A stretch of 64,000 nucleotides of DNA from Chaenocephalus aceratus (taxonomy: Eukaryota > Chordata > Actinopteri > Perciformes > Channichthyidae): assembly GCA_023974075.1 (NCBI GenBank), contig CM043796.1, positions 22,870,927-22,934,926 of the forward strand. The letters run 5' to 3'. A program made the position numbers and the translations under genes. Below the pieces are notes generated by a model. It saw only the letters and a list, made by a program, of their open reading frames with translations. It searched no databases and had not been told where the DNA came from. Positions 34,620 through 48,214 of the stretch are shown here, piece by piece. How positions within the stretch are numbered: the stretch's first letter is position 1; each line of letters starts with the position of its first letter.

Positions 34620-37600
34620 ACACACATATTATTGTATATAGTTGAGTTTTGACAGCATCCATCAAACTAGATTATTTGCCTTAATGGTCTGTTTTCTAAT
34701 ATGTCTGTGTTTATGAACCACGTCTGTGTCTGCATATAATGTTCGTATTTAGTCTCCTGATTTTAAATGGGAATTAAATAATTTGAGTGTTCCCAAAGAA
34801 CCGGTGTTCTGCAGTTTGTGTGGGCCTACTGTACTGTTGCACAGTTTACTGTAGAAACTATGTCCAGGACAAGGTAATTGGAAGTTTTGGAAGATTCATA
34901 GCTAACCACGCTGAAGATTATGGAGGTATTGATCAGTCTTCTCATATCTCTAACATCACCAGAAGTCATAATTTAAGGGGTCATTTCTCAAAATGTTCCC
35001 CGTGTGGTTTATTCACCATTACATTAGCCCCACCTAAAATAATTTCCACCAGCCACCACTGGTCATATCGTTGTGCTTTTTGAGCCCTTTATGCACACTT
35101 TTAGTGCATTTCTGCAGATCTTTACCAGGGAGATTTTCCCACAATTCGTAGCGTTCTTACTTTACCTATTTTCCCCTCTATAAGACAATTACAGAAATAC
35201 TAAAAATCTGGAACTATCCGTCAGGTGCCTTGGCTGTGCAGAAAGTAAAAACACTTGGGTAACATGTATTGGGGTCGTCAAGGAAATGTTAATTGGCAAA
35301 TTGTTCTATTTGTCATTCTGGGCCCCTTAAAGCCTCAACAAAAACATACCAGTTGAACCCAATACTGTGAGGGTTAATTTTACTAGAGTTTAGTGAGGAT
35401 ATTGAGATTTGGCCGAGTCTGGTTTTGGTTATGTTTGGACTACTACAAGGTTACGGAAAGAGATACATTCAGAATTGTTTTGGAAAATGTTTTTACCTCC
35501 ATGCCATTTTCAAATTTGCTTTGTGTTGAAAATCAACAGAGAACATGTTGCCATTCCTCAGTACGAAAGAGCCTTTCCCAAGACAGCTTTTGTTTGCAGG
35601 CAAGCTAATGCAAAGTGTGTGAGGCTATGTTTTCTAAATGGGCTAAAAATCGCTAGGAAACTGTGTTTCACTGACACCAACCTTTAATTCTAAAATGAAT
35701 CCCTTTCAGAATCATTTCCCTTCATTGCCAAACAATGGTGCAGCAGATGAATGCCTCAAATGACTATACTCCTACGACAAAGTTTAAAAATTCATTTATG
35801 CAATTGGTACCCTTCTGCCTCCCTTTCTCTCTTTCCCTCCCCCTTGCCCTCCTCTCTGCGGAATCATGTTGTGATCTTAACATTATAAATGGGTTCTCTG
35901 GCAGCGCTTAGATTAGATTTGTTTCCATGAGATTCATTCCAGCCTTAACTCCGGTCTCGGTGCTCATGTGGCTTGTTTTCTTGATGAATACCCCCTGCCC
36001 TGTCAACAGTCATTTGCAAGATCCCTTCTCATAAAATCGTCCACAGAGGGAGGCCAACATCCTCCCTACTGAATCCATACTGCATTCCCTCTGCCACCCT
36101 CCAACCGTTATGCAGGTCTTTAAATTATCCTTAAACAAAAATGTTTGAATTATTAACAATTATAGTAATATTATTAAGAATAATATAATATCTCACGGGA
36201 CAGCTGGCATGTAGCTTAGGGGTTTATGTGTATAGACGTGATTGGGTTTTGATTGATATGTTTTCTTTTTTCCCTCTGGGAGCAGAAGAGAGGAGTATTT
36301 AATGCCTATTGCTTCATACAGAGTGAAGTATTGATTGTTCGGGCCTCCATCTTGCCATTGTGAAGCCCTTAGGTCTGACAGGTCCCAGTGCTTGAATAAG
36401 ATGTCCTTATTTCTCCGTCACAGGGGCTCATTTTCAAATCTGGTAGCATTTTGTCTTCAGCATAAAGGAGAAAATCTGCGTCTTATTTGCTATTTATATT
36501 ATTATCATCATCAAATCCCCCAAAGAGCCCAAAGCCAACAATGAATTTATCCTGCTAACAAGTGCTGCTTGTGTTACCACAGCTTGAGGTTATGTGGCTG
36601 CACAGAATTCTCCTGTTCTCCAAAAGCCATTAAAAACACATCACAGAGCCACACTGTTGCATTGGGGGACTATGGCTCTTATACCAGGAACATGACCAGT
36701 GTACTTTATTCTGAAACTACTGCATTAGCAGTTTCAGTCTCTATAAAGTAACCCATGGAAGACTTCACTGAGCATGCTCGGCGGCACAACTTTTTATAAC
36801 TTGGAGTGAAAAAGAAGAGTTTGTAGTGTTAGGAACACAATGCAGACTTTGATATGGCTTGAGTGCAACAATTAGAACAGTTATCTAGCTTAAACTGGGC
36901 TAATTTGCAATGGATTTTGGGTAAACTCACTCTTTTTTACCTATATCTTCAGCAGTTGCCCTGTCGAAGTTATCGATAGTTACAGGGCTGTTACCTGGAA
37001 AAAGAAAAGGTCTAACAATGTGTCGATGTTTAGTGTTACAAGCATCTAAATGTAGCTGACTTTTAATGTATGGATAAGAACCCTGAATGGAGTTCAGCCA
37101 GGATTCATTGTTTCATTTCCACCTGTGGTTTTCCAAACTTTGATGTGGGAAGGCAATTACATTTTTTTATCAATGTCCCAATAGGCTCGCTACTTTGGAT
37201 TATATCAGACTCTGCTGTCGCCTTCTCCTCCGCTTCTGTTGCGACTGTAATAAGGTGGATGAACTGTTTTGAGCATCACAACCCCGCCAAATAACGAATT
37301 TCATTACCTGTATCAATTCAAGCCTATTGCACTTTGAAAGGTTATGATTTAATTATTTTATTTCTATTCAAGTTTTACATGCATAAATGCCTCTAGCATT
37401 TTAGAGCAGAGTATATTTATCCATTTGTACATATTGTCCTAATATTGTACCTCATTGCATTCAAATGTAATTACAAACTCACGTATAATGTTAATATAAA
37501 GGTAAATACAAACGTATCAGCAAGGGGATTACGTGCAGGTTGAGAAGCTCAGGTGAGGGAGATGATTGGCTGGGAAGTAATCTGGTAGCAGGGAATGACT

Positions 37601-39670
37601 AACAAGGCTGATTGAGAGCAGGTAGCGTAAAGGAGGGAAAAGCAGCACAGGAACACACAGGATATAAAAACATAGTATACAACTCAGTCAAAATGTGTTT
37701 GGGCATCTTGACACAGAGCCAGACTGTGATACATTTTCCCCCTGGACTCTGGGCCATTCAAACAAGTTACAGTGTCAAGCTTTCCACCTGTATGACACTT
37801 TGATATGAGTGAAGAAACAGCAGGATAAACTAATTGTTGCCAAGGGCTCACACATTCTCTAACAACTATCCCTTTCACACTCACAACAATTTAGAGTAAC
37901 CACAAATCGAGCCTGTTGACAGTTGGGAGCTGGTGTGAATAATTGTCGGTTGTCAAAAAGTGACATTGATTGTTGCAACAGAAACACAGCTCTTAGCTTT
38001 AAGAGCTGTGCTTAAGTCAGCTTCGACTTGCTTTGGACTTGTTATATTTGACTGTTCGTTGTCCTGTCTTTGTATCAAGTTGTTAATACTGATGAAAAAC
38101 TGATCTGCCTTCACATTAAATAAGTATCCAGTAGGCTTTGAGATTATTAGGGCAACAAACGTATGACAGTTACGAGCAAGGACACAAAGAAACGATGAAA
38201 CGGGAGAAGGGAACTGACAAGCACTACAACAAAATAATATTCTTTTGAGCACTATGGCAACAAGCATTCAATGTCATTAAATCTGTCTCAAACACGAATC
38301 CAATGTACACAACAAAGAGGCAATTCTATGGTCTGCCTGTTTCAATGCTCCCTGCAGAAAGATAAAGAATTTGAACCTTAAGATGAAGAATTGTATCTTT
38401 TGATGAACCACGCTGGGGTACAATGATAGCCTTTCTCACTGCACTCAGAAATAAGCGTGTCTGTGGCCACGGTTGTGTGATTCAATCAAACGCACAGAGC
38501 ATAACACACATGGAAGGTGACAATGTGTTTTAATTTCATAGAAAAAGCTGTGCCGTGCCTGTGAGGGAAGTGGCAGGTATTAACACAACAACAAGAGCTG
38601 CACAAGATAATTTGGCAATGATTGACATCTTTTTTTGAAGCGTCAATGCTTTGAACGATGGTCAATCATTCTCAACATATCGCCTGTCAACGTGCAGACA
38701 AGCCAGTCACAAAATAAAAGGAGACAAAAGGAGTTGGGCACATTCCTGCTGAGTGTAGGATTAAAGTGATCCAATTTCAAATATGTAGTTATATCGCTCC
38801 TTGAAACGTGAAAAGAGAAAAGTATTTGTTAAAAGAAGAACACTTACTTGTGCTCTCTCAATGGATCCTCAAACAACAGTTTGTGTGATATCTTTGAAAC
38901 AGTTCACCTTGTTTTTCATGCATTTCCCTGAAGATGTCCAGCAACATTTGACAATAAACGCCCAACATTCAACCAGGCTTTTATAATAAACCTCCATCTA
39001 CAGTAGTAAACACTTATTAAGGTTTAGGCAACAAACCTACCTGGTTTGGTTGAGAAAATATTTTGGTTTGGATTTAAAGAGGTCCTAGTATGCATGTTAG
39101 GGTTCTCCCTCTCCTGTAGTGTCTTCATAAAGGGTGTTGTGTATGTATATTACAAAAATGTAATATATTTATTTTTGCTGCATTTTCTGTCATAACATAT
39201 TTATTTGCAAAGAAGAAATTAACAAGCCCTGTTAGGATGTGTCTAGAAAGCAAAACACAAAAATGTAATAATCAGTATAATTGCTCTTTCTCTCTCTTAT
39301 AATCCTCTTGATATGGTAATTTGAGAGGGGGGAATACAATGTTCAATTTGGAAAAGTAAGTTTCTAATCAATACAATGTTCAACACCATGTAATTAGTCT
39401 CTCAGCAAGTTAAAAGGCAGTCATGGTTCCTTTCCAAGAGGGATATTACTTGCATCAGGTCCCGAAGCCGGAATAGAAACCAAAGTGGTATACAGTATGG
39501 CATGCACTGTAACCACCTGGCTATATGTTGCCATATGTTGTGATAATGCACTAAAAAGCTATGCTGCTTATGTATTCAGCATTACTTTACCTTACATATT
39601 GTATTGTGCCTGTAATATTGGACATATTCAATATCCAATGTGTACTGTATATGTTACAAGTCTTCAAACT
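34620..39670. other. No gene recognised
   Basis: Short ORFs lack motifs. A block near 39078-39150 (GTCCTAGTATGC, TTCTCCCTCTCCTGTAGTGT) resembles a family M end fragment. The rest is unassigned. Confidence 0.45.
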
Positions 39671-39675
39671 CATAC

Positions 39676-39745
39676 GACCAAATAGGTTGATTGTTCAAGC
39701 CCTTCTTACGACCAAATAGGTCGATTGTTCAAGTGCTTATTTCGA
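39676..39745. repeat. Two-unit tandem repeat (about 34 bp)
   Basis: ACGACCAAATAGGTTGATTG and ACGACCAAATAGGTCGATTG start two adjacent units, each continuing TTCAAG. A partial third start (TCGACC) follows. It directly precedes the fold-back element. Confidence 0.7.
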
Positions 39746-39779
39746 CCTATAATCACGTTTTAAAGTTTTCGACCTCTAG

Positions 39780-40641
39780 TGCTCCCGTTGAATGCAAACG
39801 CTACGGAGGGTCGTATATTCACAAATAACCCTCTCTGGAAAATCCTAAATTGTAGGATAGTTTGGCCATTAAAATGCTTTTTGATTGGATTTCTAGCGCG
39901 AAGTGTACAGTATATTGTACTTTCAGAATCCACGTCCAGTGGATGTGTAGGATCTATAGTTTGATAGATATTATGAAGATGATTTGAGGTCTCGCCAGGA
40001 GAAAGTGTATATGCGGCAGCGTCCATGTAAAGTTAGCGTTAACCCGTTCGAGTCCAGTTTTGGATAGTCTGCCTTGGTTGCATTCCATTTCAAAGAGCTG
40101 TTTGACGCTCGGCGTAACCTTGTCACACTGCCACTCCAACATCCAATCACAGAGCTTGAGGACTAATCACGGGGTTTTTAAAGGAAAGCGGATGTTGTAG
40201 TCCCAAACGAAAGCTGAGGATTCTGGGTAGTGTAGTGTCTTCGGAAACTCTGTAGTGTCTAAACTCCGAAAAAACTATTTGTTTCTCCGAATCGAAGGTT
40301 AAAAACACAAAAGCATTGTACACAATTTAAACCAATCAATATTGTGTAATTAACAAGGATAAACTGATGTTTTTTAGTGGATAAGTAATGCAGATATCAC
40401 TGTGTAATCATTTGACAGTGAGGGGAATACTTCCGGTTTTATTATGAAAACTTCGAGACCGGAAATACTGTTTTCACCCCGTGAGGGTTGACGCCAACTT
40501 TAAAAGTACAATATACACTTCTCGCTAGAAATCTAATCAGAAATAATTTTAATGGCCAAACTATTCCACAATTTAGGATTTTCCAGAGAGGGTTATTTGT
40601 GAATATACGACCCTCCGGAGCGTTTGCAATCAACGGGAGCA
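39780..40641. mobile_element. Fold-back DNA element with about 145-bp inverted repeats
   Basis: The left arm (39780 to about 39925) begins TGCTCCCGTTGAATGCAAAC. The right arm (about 40500-40641) ends in the reverse complement, TTGCAATCAACGGGAGCA. The arms match over about 145 bp with scattered substitutions, including the GGAGGGTCGTATATTCAC and GTTTGGCCATTAAAA blocks. The 570-bp centre has a minus-strand frame (40026-39760) that extends into the arm, and no known transposase. No clear target duplication is seen. Probably a non-autonomous DNA transposon; superfamily unknown. Confidence 0.8.
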
Positions 40642-40671
40642 TGTTGTTTCTTGACAGGCTGACATGTAAAT

Positions 40672-40746
40672 GTCAACACAAATACATGCACATACATACA
40701 CAAACATACACAAATACATACACAAATACATACAACAAATACATGG
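40672..40746. repeat. Degenerate ACAAATACAT tandem repeat
   Basis: Repeated CAAATACATACA/CACATACATA units over about 75 bases, right next to the fold-back element. Confidence 0.75.
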
Positions 40747-43700
40747 TAAATTATGTTGGTGATTAACAACAATTATTCATTTAATTTGAATTTTTTGTTT
40801 TAGATCCAACTCAAAAGACTTAAGTATTGCTTGACATTAAGTGTTTCTGTTCTTTTATACACATGTGACAAGGATGACTCAAACTGGGTCCAGTGTAAAA
40901 AAAAAACATATGGCTATATTCAGTCCAACAATATTACCGTCCCTTATTCATTTAAATTAATGAGTACCACAGTGTTGGCCCACAGGCTGTTACTACTATT
41001 TCTTACTTATACCTATGAAAAAATAATTAACTATATTTTGTGGATTTCTCCCAAAAAGCAATATGTAAGAATACTATGTCATTGTGAACCAGATAGCAAA
41101 AAGTCCACATTGGTAGAAAGTACCAGTTTTTCATGAAGAAAACCACTGTTTGTTTCCCGTGAGAAAGCAGAATAATGAACGCCTCCAAGGTAGATATTTT
41201 AACCTAAACCATGATTATTTCCAAACCATACTAAGTTGTTTTTTGACTTGACAGATGAGTTCACTGATTACTCATATGGTTGGACACTGGTAGGAAGACA
41301 CATGACAAATGACATTTCTTGAGATATCATACAAACCATTGTATGAGAACGGGGCACGAGGGATGATCAAAGAAAGTTCGGGAAAAGCATCATCTAGCAA
41401 GTTTTAGGGACATTTCATGTGCTGAAAATATCAGTGTTGGCCAATCCTGGTTGTACATTCTAATACATTGAAGTATTATAGCATTATGCTAATTGGTACT
41501 CTACCCTCCAACTATTTAGAGGGAGAAGATTAACTCTGCAAGATAAAGTTCCACAGGTTATCAATCCTAATATCATATTAAGCCAGATAAATCTTTCAAT
41601 TTAAGAATGTTTTATTTCAGACTGGCCTCCCCGGGTTCAGTTTCATAACCCACACAGCCCCATGTGGCCTGAACGCAACCTAAGAGATTTTGACAAAGGT
41701 CATTTTCTCCACTCAGGCATCCTCAGCTCTTCTTTCCCTCTCCCTAAAGTCATGATTGTATTCCAGTCACTTTTTCGTTGTGTGCCAGTGTCACTGCAGA
41801 CTTGCCATTAACCACCGAACAGCACAAGATTGCACCACTGCCTTAAAAGTATCTTTACTAGTCTGCTCGAATAAGAAGCGAGGGCCAGGGAGGTCACCCA
41901 TCAACATGGGGGAAAGCAGGCCAGACCAAGATAGTTACGCTGGGGTGAAACCCTCAGAGAGTGCAGAAATCAAGGTCTAATATGGTAGCAGTGTCCCTAG
42001 GCCAAAGCCATCTGGCAGCCAGAGTGATAGGTTTGCTAAGGCAATCATACATCACTTTTCACCTGTATCAAACCAATTGGCTGGCCTTCTATGGACAGCT
42101 GCTCCCTTGCACGATGTTTGACATATTGATGGATAATGGATAGACACAGCCTCCATATGGCAGATAGGGAGCAGATTTAGACCACATAATCCTAAATCTC
42201 TTTTCAACCCTGCAAAATGACTTGGAGAGCATGTCACATACATGGGATAATCCATGCACAGACTAGTGAAAAGAAAGTAATATAATCCCTTTAAATCCGA
42301 CTAGGCTGAGTTTTCTGCAACTATGAAGATGCCAAACTGTGAAATGGGCTATTACGCAAATCACCTACAACTGTGCAACAGTACCAGCTGATTGGTTGTA
42401 ATGATAGTGAGTGTTTGATGATCGCTAAGCCTTTGTGTGACACCTGCATGCTGATTATGTTGAATCAGACTTTACCTTCATGCTGATTATGCTGTATGTT
42501 CTGTCAGCAAGGACATACTGCAAAGAAAAGAGTTGTTGCATGTTTTAAGATTCACATGTGCTATTTATGTGCAGTGTTGTTGTTAAGTTGGTGTTTGGGA
42601 ACATGCAACCATAGCAAGACACTACATGCACGTACATTTTGCCTATTTCCGTCAAAGTTAGCCTTAGATCATTCCTGATTTACATATTTAAACATAACGT
42701 CTTCTTCTTTAATTATAAAAATGTGTATAGATGCTTTTGTTCATATACCATAGTGTAATAGCATACAATATTGTTGCCTCCCATCCAAATTCTCTATAGA
42801 AAATGTTACTTGAATATATAAAACATTATCATTTTTAACCTGGCTTTATCAAATATCAGATGTGTCCTATGGAAATGTATGCACCTGGCCCATATGTGAT
42901 AAGATAATAGAAACAAATGGGATTTTTCCTACAGTAAATGCACCAAAATTAAGGATAATGTTTCAGTTCTATATTTAAACATTTCAGAAACTTGTGGTAA
43001 AAGTGTCCTGATGAAAATAAGGTTTGTGGAACTTTCATGGGGATATCTATTCGTTACATGTTTACCATTCTAACCCCCTTGAAGCTGAACATGTTGAACT
43101 TTAATCAATGTATATCTGTCTTTATCAGCCAGTCACTAACTTCGTCTTTGATGCAGTTCAGTTCTGGAAATGTGCATCAACTGCTCGTGGAACTGGGGTT
43201 AGCAATAGTGGAAAGTAACCACATAAGCAATTTACTTCAGTACTTTACTTGAATACAATTCTTAGGTTTGTGTAACTGCACTTGACTTTTTACTCTACTA
43301 TTCTTATACCTTTGAACGTCACTTTAAAGATTAACATTAATCATACATATTGTAAAGATTGTCTTTACATACAAGGCCGATACTTATTCTGTTTTTGCTT
43401 ACCTCACAATTCAACCGTGGGCTTCCCAGACAATGTTATCAGCAACTCTTGGTTCCCAGCAGACAGAGGCAGAAAGTGACCCTCCAGACATAAGGTTATG
43501 AATCTACAGAAAAGAATATTGTGTGTTTTAAGGCCAAGGGTGAGAGTATGTACGAGTAACTTTAGCAGCATCTCTTTCTTTGTCAGCATGGCAAGCTGGG
43601 AGATCTGCATGTGCAAATGTGAATCCTTTTTATTGCTGACTGTATTGGAATGTATCATTTTTATTTCATTAAGAAGACAATTCCCACAACAATAATTAAC

Positions 43701-45924
43701 AAGTAAAGTTATTCCAGATTAAAATGGGATTTTATTTCATGTATCCCCTAGGGACAATGCACAACGTATATACCATAATTAAAATGACCTCCACCTTAAC
43801 TCACTACAATATTAAAGTGATGAACTTGTGAATTCATTAATTTAATCCAATAATATTATGACTTCTCTGCATAATGTGTTATATATGTTCTGATGCTATT
43901 ACTCAGGTACAATTACTTAAGAACGGTCTGAAAGCAAGACAAACAAAGTATTTCTAAACGGTGGTAGAAACTACTTAAGAGGATTTATAGAGGGCTTCAA
44001 ATCTCTATTTACACTTAATTGTATATCACATGCTTTCACTTCCAGGAGAGAAAATATAAAGCTGTCAGTAGCGACAGTTCATCAAGAGTGCATGGTCTCT
44101 CTTGACCTCCTTCTTTCATGCATTATAGATTAAAGACAGCCATGCAATATTAAGTTGACGCTGGGAATTGAGCTACGGATGATCATGTAGCTTACTCAAG
44201 GAAAAAAACATTGATTGGTAGGACATCAGTTGATTTGATTCGTCTGATAACCTCCCCCCATACCTGTATCACATTCATCACATCACAACATATGCAAACA
44301 GAAACAAATGGGCATAATTGTTTGCCCTTTCAGAGGTGCGTTTTGCTGCTTTGGCGATGCAAAGTGAACAGCAATGAATTATTACAGACTGCTTACTGCA
44401 GTGTTGTGTCACTAAGGTGGGTTGTTTCCATTAACCCTTACCTGCGCTATGAACGGGTCAACCCTCCGGGAAGGCGTTTATTCTCTAGCCTGGTTAATGG
44501 TCCTTACTGACGGCACTTAATGAAAATTAATGACAGGCTTTCGGACGCTGCGCACACAAACACGACTCCCCTCATCAATGTGCATTGTTTAACTAGTTTT
44601 CTTCGGGAGGGAAAACGATGATTCGCCCAATAATACAAAAGTGCACCGTGAGGATTCAATTCCACCCTGTGAGGTTTTTAAGTTTGTCCATAAGCACTAC
44701 CTCAGTTTAGGAGGGGCCCCCTCTGGTTAATGTGCGGGGAATAGACTATAAGGACATTTAATACACTTCATTAGGTTTCCATTATATTTTCGCTTTGGGT
44801 GGTCCATTGAAATGAGCGATCAGATTTGGCTTTTTTGTGTCAGTGATATACAGACAGTGAGATGACATGATTAAGGGGTCATTTGGTTAATTGCACAATG
44901 CTGCCAATATGTTGCATTCCTTGGAAATGAAATAGGTGCCAGGGGCTGAGTAATCCAAGCGAGTCACATCATGGAAAAAAAAGAAAAGCTGAGCAAGTTA
45001 TGATTGCTTTTAGCTCCTTATTTTTGTCCGTCCTCTGTCTGTATGCAAATGAGAATTAATGTACATGAAAAGAAGAGTATTAGTATGCATGCTATCTACT
45101 CTCAGTGAGTGAGGAGGTGGGATAGCAGGGAGAGGTGGTGTAAACATTTATCACACATACCCGCGTTTAGATTTTTGGCAAACAATCAAGCATGCCACCT
45201 GGGGCAAAGTGCGTAGAGGTCGCGGACGTGTGGTTGTGTGACAGTCGAAAAGTAATCAAATGGTTTTAATAATGCAATTAAATTGAATTCCCCATGTAAG
45301 CCTGTGGATAAAGTGGTCCAAGTCAGGGGCACACAAATATGCCAACCCTAACCCTAAATGTGTCATCATCCATTTGAAACCAGCCCCACTCCCGTCTCAT
45401 ATGTTCCAGCCCCTTTAATCTCTGTCGCTCACACTCCTCTGCCCTTCTGTCCGACCTCCAACCCTTATTCCCATTTCATCCCTGTGACACCCCCATTATT
45501 TCCCTTACTCTTCCCCCAAGCCTGAGCCAACGTTGTGGCAAGACTGCCATCTTTGGTCGTGACATCGTTTGCTTGTTGCCATCGTCTTCCCATGTGTGTG
45601 TGTCGATGGAGTCCTCTGTATCCCCCTGGAGTGTGTTCAAATCAGCCAGCCAACGGTGTAATGAAGCTCGACTGCCATCTACCGCCTGCTGGGATTCTAC
45701 CTCTTTCTCACCGGCATGTCCTTCTGCAGGACAGACAGAGCAACATTGCCATCTGCTGTGGCTGCAGATTCAATTTAGTAGTATATTTCAGTTAGTCGCA
45801 GCCTCCTTTATGTGTTCCTTTATGAGGTAACTAAGATTCATCTTTTCCATATCTGATCAAATTATCAGATGTGTCAAGTAAATGTTCTATGTATATTTTA
45901 GTATGCTTTCTATTCTGTAAACAA
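40747..45924. other. No gene recognised
   Basis: AT-rich, motif-free ORFs only. The part from 44500 to 45240 has TAAT-rich, non-repetitive sequence that could be conserved regulatory DNA, but the sequence alone cannot show this. A short CCTAACCCTAA run near 45350 is too small to be telomeric. Confidence 0.4.
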
Positions 45925-46118
45925 GGGATGCCTTGACAGGATCTCTACCTGAGGTTTCTTCTATTTTTCCCCATGTCGATTGGGTTTCTTTGGGACGTTT
46001 TTCCTTGTTTGCTGAAAAAGGTCTAAGGACAGAGGGTTTTGAATGCTGTACAGTTTGTAAAGCCCCCTCATGTCAATTTAAAATATGGCTATATGAATGA
46101 ACTTTGAATTGATTAATT
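45925..46118 (+). repeat. Retroelement 3' tail (same family as 25079-25195)
   Basis: Carries CTGAGGTTTCTTCTATTTTT, GGTCTAAGGACAGAGGG, GCTGTACAGTTTGTAAAGCC and a final GAATTGATTAATTG tail, the ordered blocks of a very common fish retroelement 3' end in plus orientation. No coding region is attached. Confidence 0.65.
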
Positions 46119-46200
46119 GTCATTCCTCTTCTCTTATTAACCGGAGATGATTCAGACCTTGTGTTTTTAAAGGGTCTTTAAAAACACTACATGCATTACT

Positions 46201-46620
46201 ATGGGCCCTATTATGATGATTTTCAGGTTCATATTGTTATTGTGTGTCTCTTCTGTGACATGTTGATATGCTGTAATGTTCCAAAGGTCTTTATTTGTCT
46301 CTGTGTTGCAGCACCTCTTTTCACCCTCCGTCTGAAACCAGAGCCGAGTCCGCTCTGATTGGTTAGCTGTCTCTGTTGTGATTGGGTCTTCTGCTTAGGG
46401 GTTACATCACATACAATGTTTTTGGGCGCTAGCCAATAGAAGAGCGAGCTTGCCAAAGGAGTCCAATTGAGGCGTTTCAGGCGGGGGGGGCTGAGTGTGT
46501 GGGAGAGAAACACCCTCTGAATGGTCTGCAAAGGCAAAATCCCAAGCACCTATTTAACAAACTACGGGAAAGAGAAAACCCTAACCCTAAACCCTGATAA
46601 GCATCATGGGGCCCCTTTAA
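46201..46620. mobile_element. MITE-like repeat, family M, copy 2 (most complete)
   Basis: Ends are ATGGGCCCTATTATGATGAT and, at the right, GCATCATGGGGCCCCTTTAA; they are imperfect inverted repeats with TTAA at the right edge. Inside are CAGGTTCATATTGTTATTG, CTTTTCACCCTCCGTCTG and two ATTGGT/GATTGG boxes. It has no transposase. Confidence 0.65.
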
Positions 46621-47451
46621 GACAGCTCCGATTTAACCGTAACCGTAAGACTGGCCTCTATTTTCTTTGGTAATTTGTTGTCATTATCAAAGAGCACATA
46701 CAAAGAGAAGGAGAGACGGAGTAAATGCTGACTCTGGCTCGGCATGGCACTGTGGGGGGGTTTCAATACATTTCAATACAAGTCAATCAATACATTTTTG
46801 TATTGTTTATTGCAGATAGATGAGGTTTTACCTGCATTTTCAACTAGCCGGTCTTGCCATTTACGCTACAAGATGATTTCACAGTGTACACCAATCAATA
46901 CTAAATCCTCTGGAATAGTGGGCACCATTAATAAATGTCAAGTATTAATACACCTCCTCTGCATCTCAGTTGGATATTTCTTTCTGGAACAATCGTTGTG
47001 TTTGCCAAATAAACTTTTCTGAGAGTGTTTGATTCATTGCCGGGATACAGAAGTTTTCAGTGTGTTATTCATCTTCTATCACAATGATGAAGTGCTGTTT
47101 GGACTGCTATAGTTACAAGTGAAGGCAACGCTCTGAGGTCAATCAGAACAATACACCAACACAACAAGCCTGCTCTTCCCTCTGTGTCTCTTTTTATTAG
47201 AAAACCTTTTCTTGTCCTCTGACGAGACTAGATCATGTGGAAACTACCTTTGCAAACCCACACATGGATCAACCATTTGATAGAGAAGTCAAGGTGCCTT
47301 TAGTAATTGCATCTGATTACAAATGTTTCCTTGGCGGCACCCGGAAGATTGGTCACATCCACCTGGATCTAACACATTTTACTTTACGTACTGAAATATT
47401 ATCTATAACATTTGGACTTTCTATGTATTGTCCTCTTAATTTATGAGTGGG
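46621..47451. other. No gene recognised
   Basis: Nothing beyond short unassigned ORFs. Confidence 0.45.
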
Positions 47452-47595
47452 CCTTCTTTGGGAGTTTTTCCGTAAAGGATGTGAAGCTCTAAGGACATAA
47501 TCTGTTCAGACTGTAAAGCCCACTGACACAAAGGGTGTAATTTGTATATATTGTAACATTTAATATTTTATTGCAATATGATTGATTGATATATT
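47452..47595 (+). repeat. Decayed retroelement 3' tail
   Basis: CTTCTTTGGGAGTTTTTCCG, then CTCTAAGGACATAATCTG, CAGACTGTAAAGCCCACTGA and a terminal TGATTGATTGATA: the same block order as 45925-46118 but more diverged. Confidence 0.55.
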
Positions 47596-48214
47596 TCATC
47601 TTGTGATTTGTAGTCTTTGAATTTCTACGAATACAACTTTTGTATTAACGTGCACCTCACTTATGTTGCAATGTAATGTTTTGAACTTTGTGATTTCTAC
47701 TTGGCATGAAAATTGCCCAGTCATTTATTTCTAAAAAGTCTTGTCGGGCAACAACAGGGGAGCAGTGGAAGCAAGAAAAAAACACATTTATACAGCTTTT
47801 GTCAATAATATCATGCTTCCATCAGAGCAAAATGTCAGCCTCCACCTGTGGTGCATGAAATTGTTTCTTGACACTGTCTGGTTAAATGATATGTTTCCTT
47901 CTGAGACGTTTTGCAACATGTTTTGACATATGATCGCTGCTGTTTGACACATTCATGGGAGTAATGATACACATTAAGGCCACAGTTTTCCAGGTGACAA
48001 TCAATGCATCATGTTGGCTTTCACAATGTTAAAGAAGCATGTTGATGTTAGATGGTATATACTCCATGTTAGCACCAAAATATGCGTGAAAAAACTAAGT
48101 TAATTCAACTCGTGCTTTCTATTTTTAGTCTTCTCTGCTTCTAATACTGTTATATGCTAATATCGACACTCAAATAATATGTCAGGATTTTCAAAAAAAA
48201 CAAGCTATTCTTTG
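47596..48214. other. No gene recognised
   Basis: AT-rich, no supported feature. Confidence 0.45.

Noticed and set aside
46579..46596. CCCTAACCCTAAACCC as interstitial telomere
   Set aside because: Only two to three units and located inside a MITE right end.
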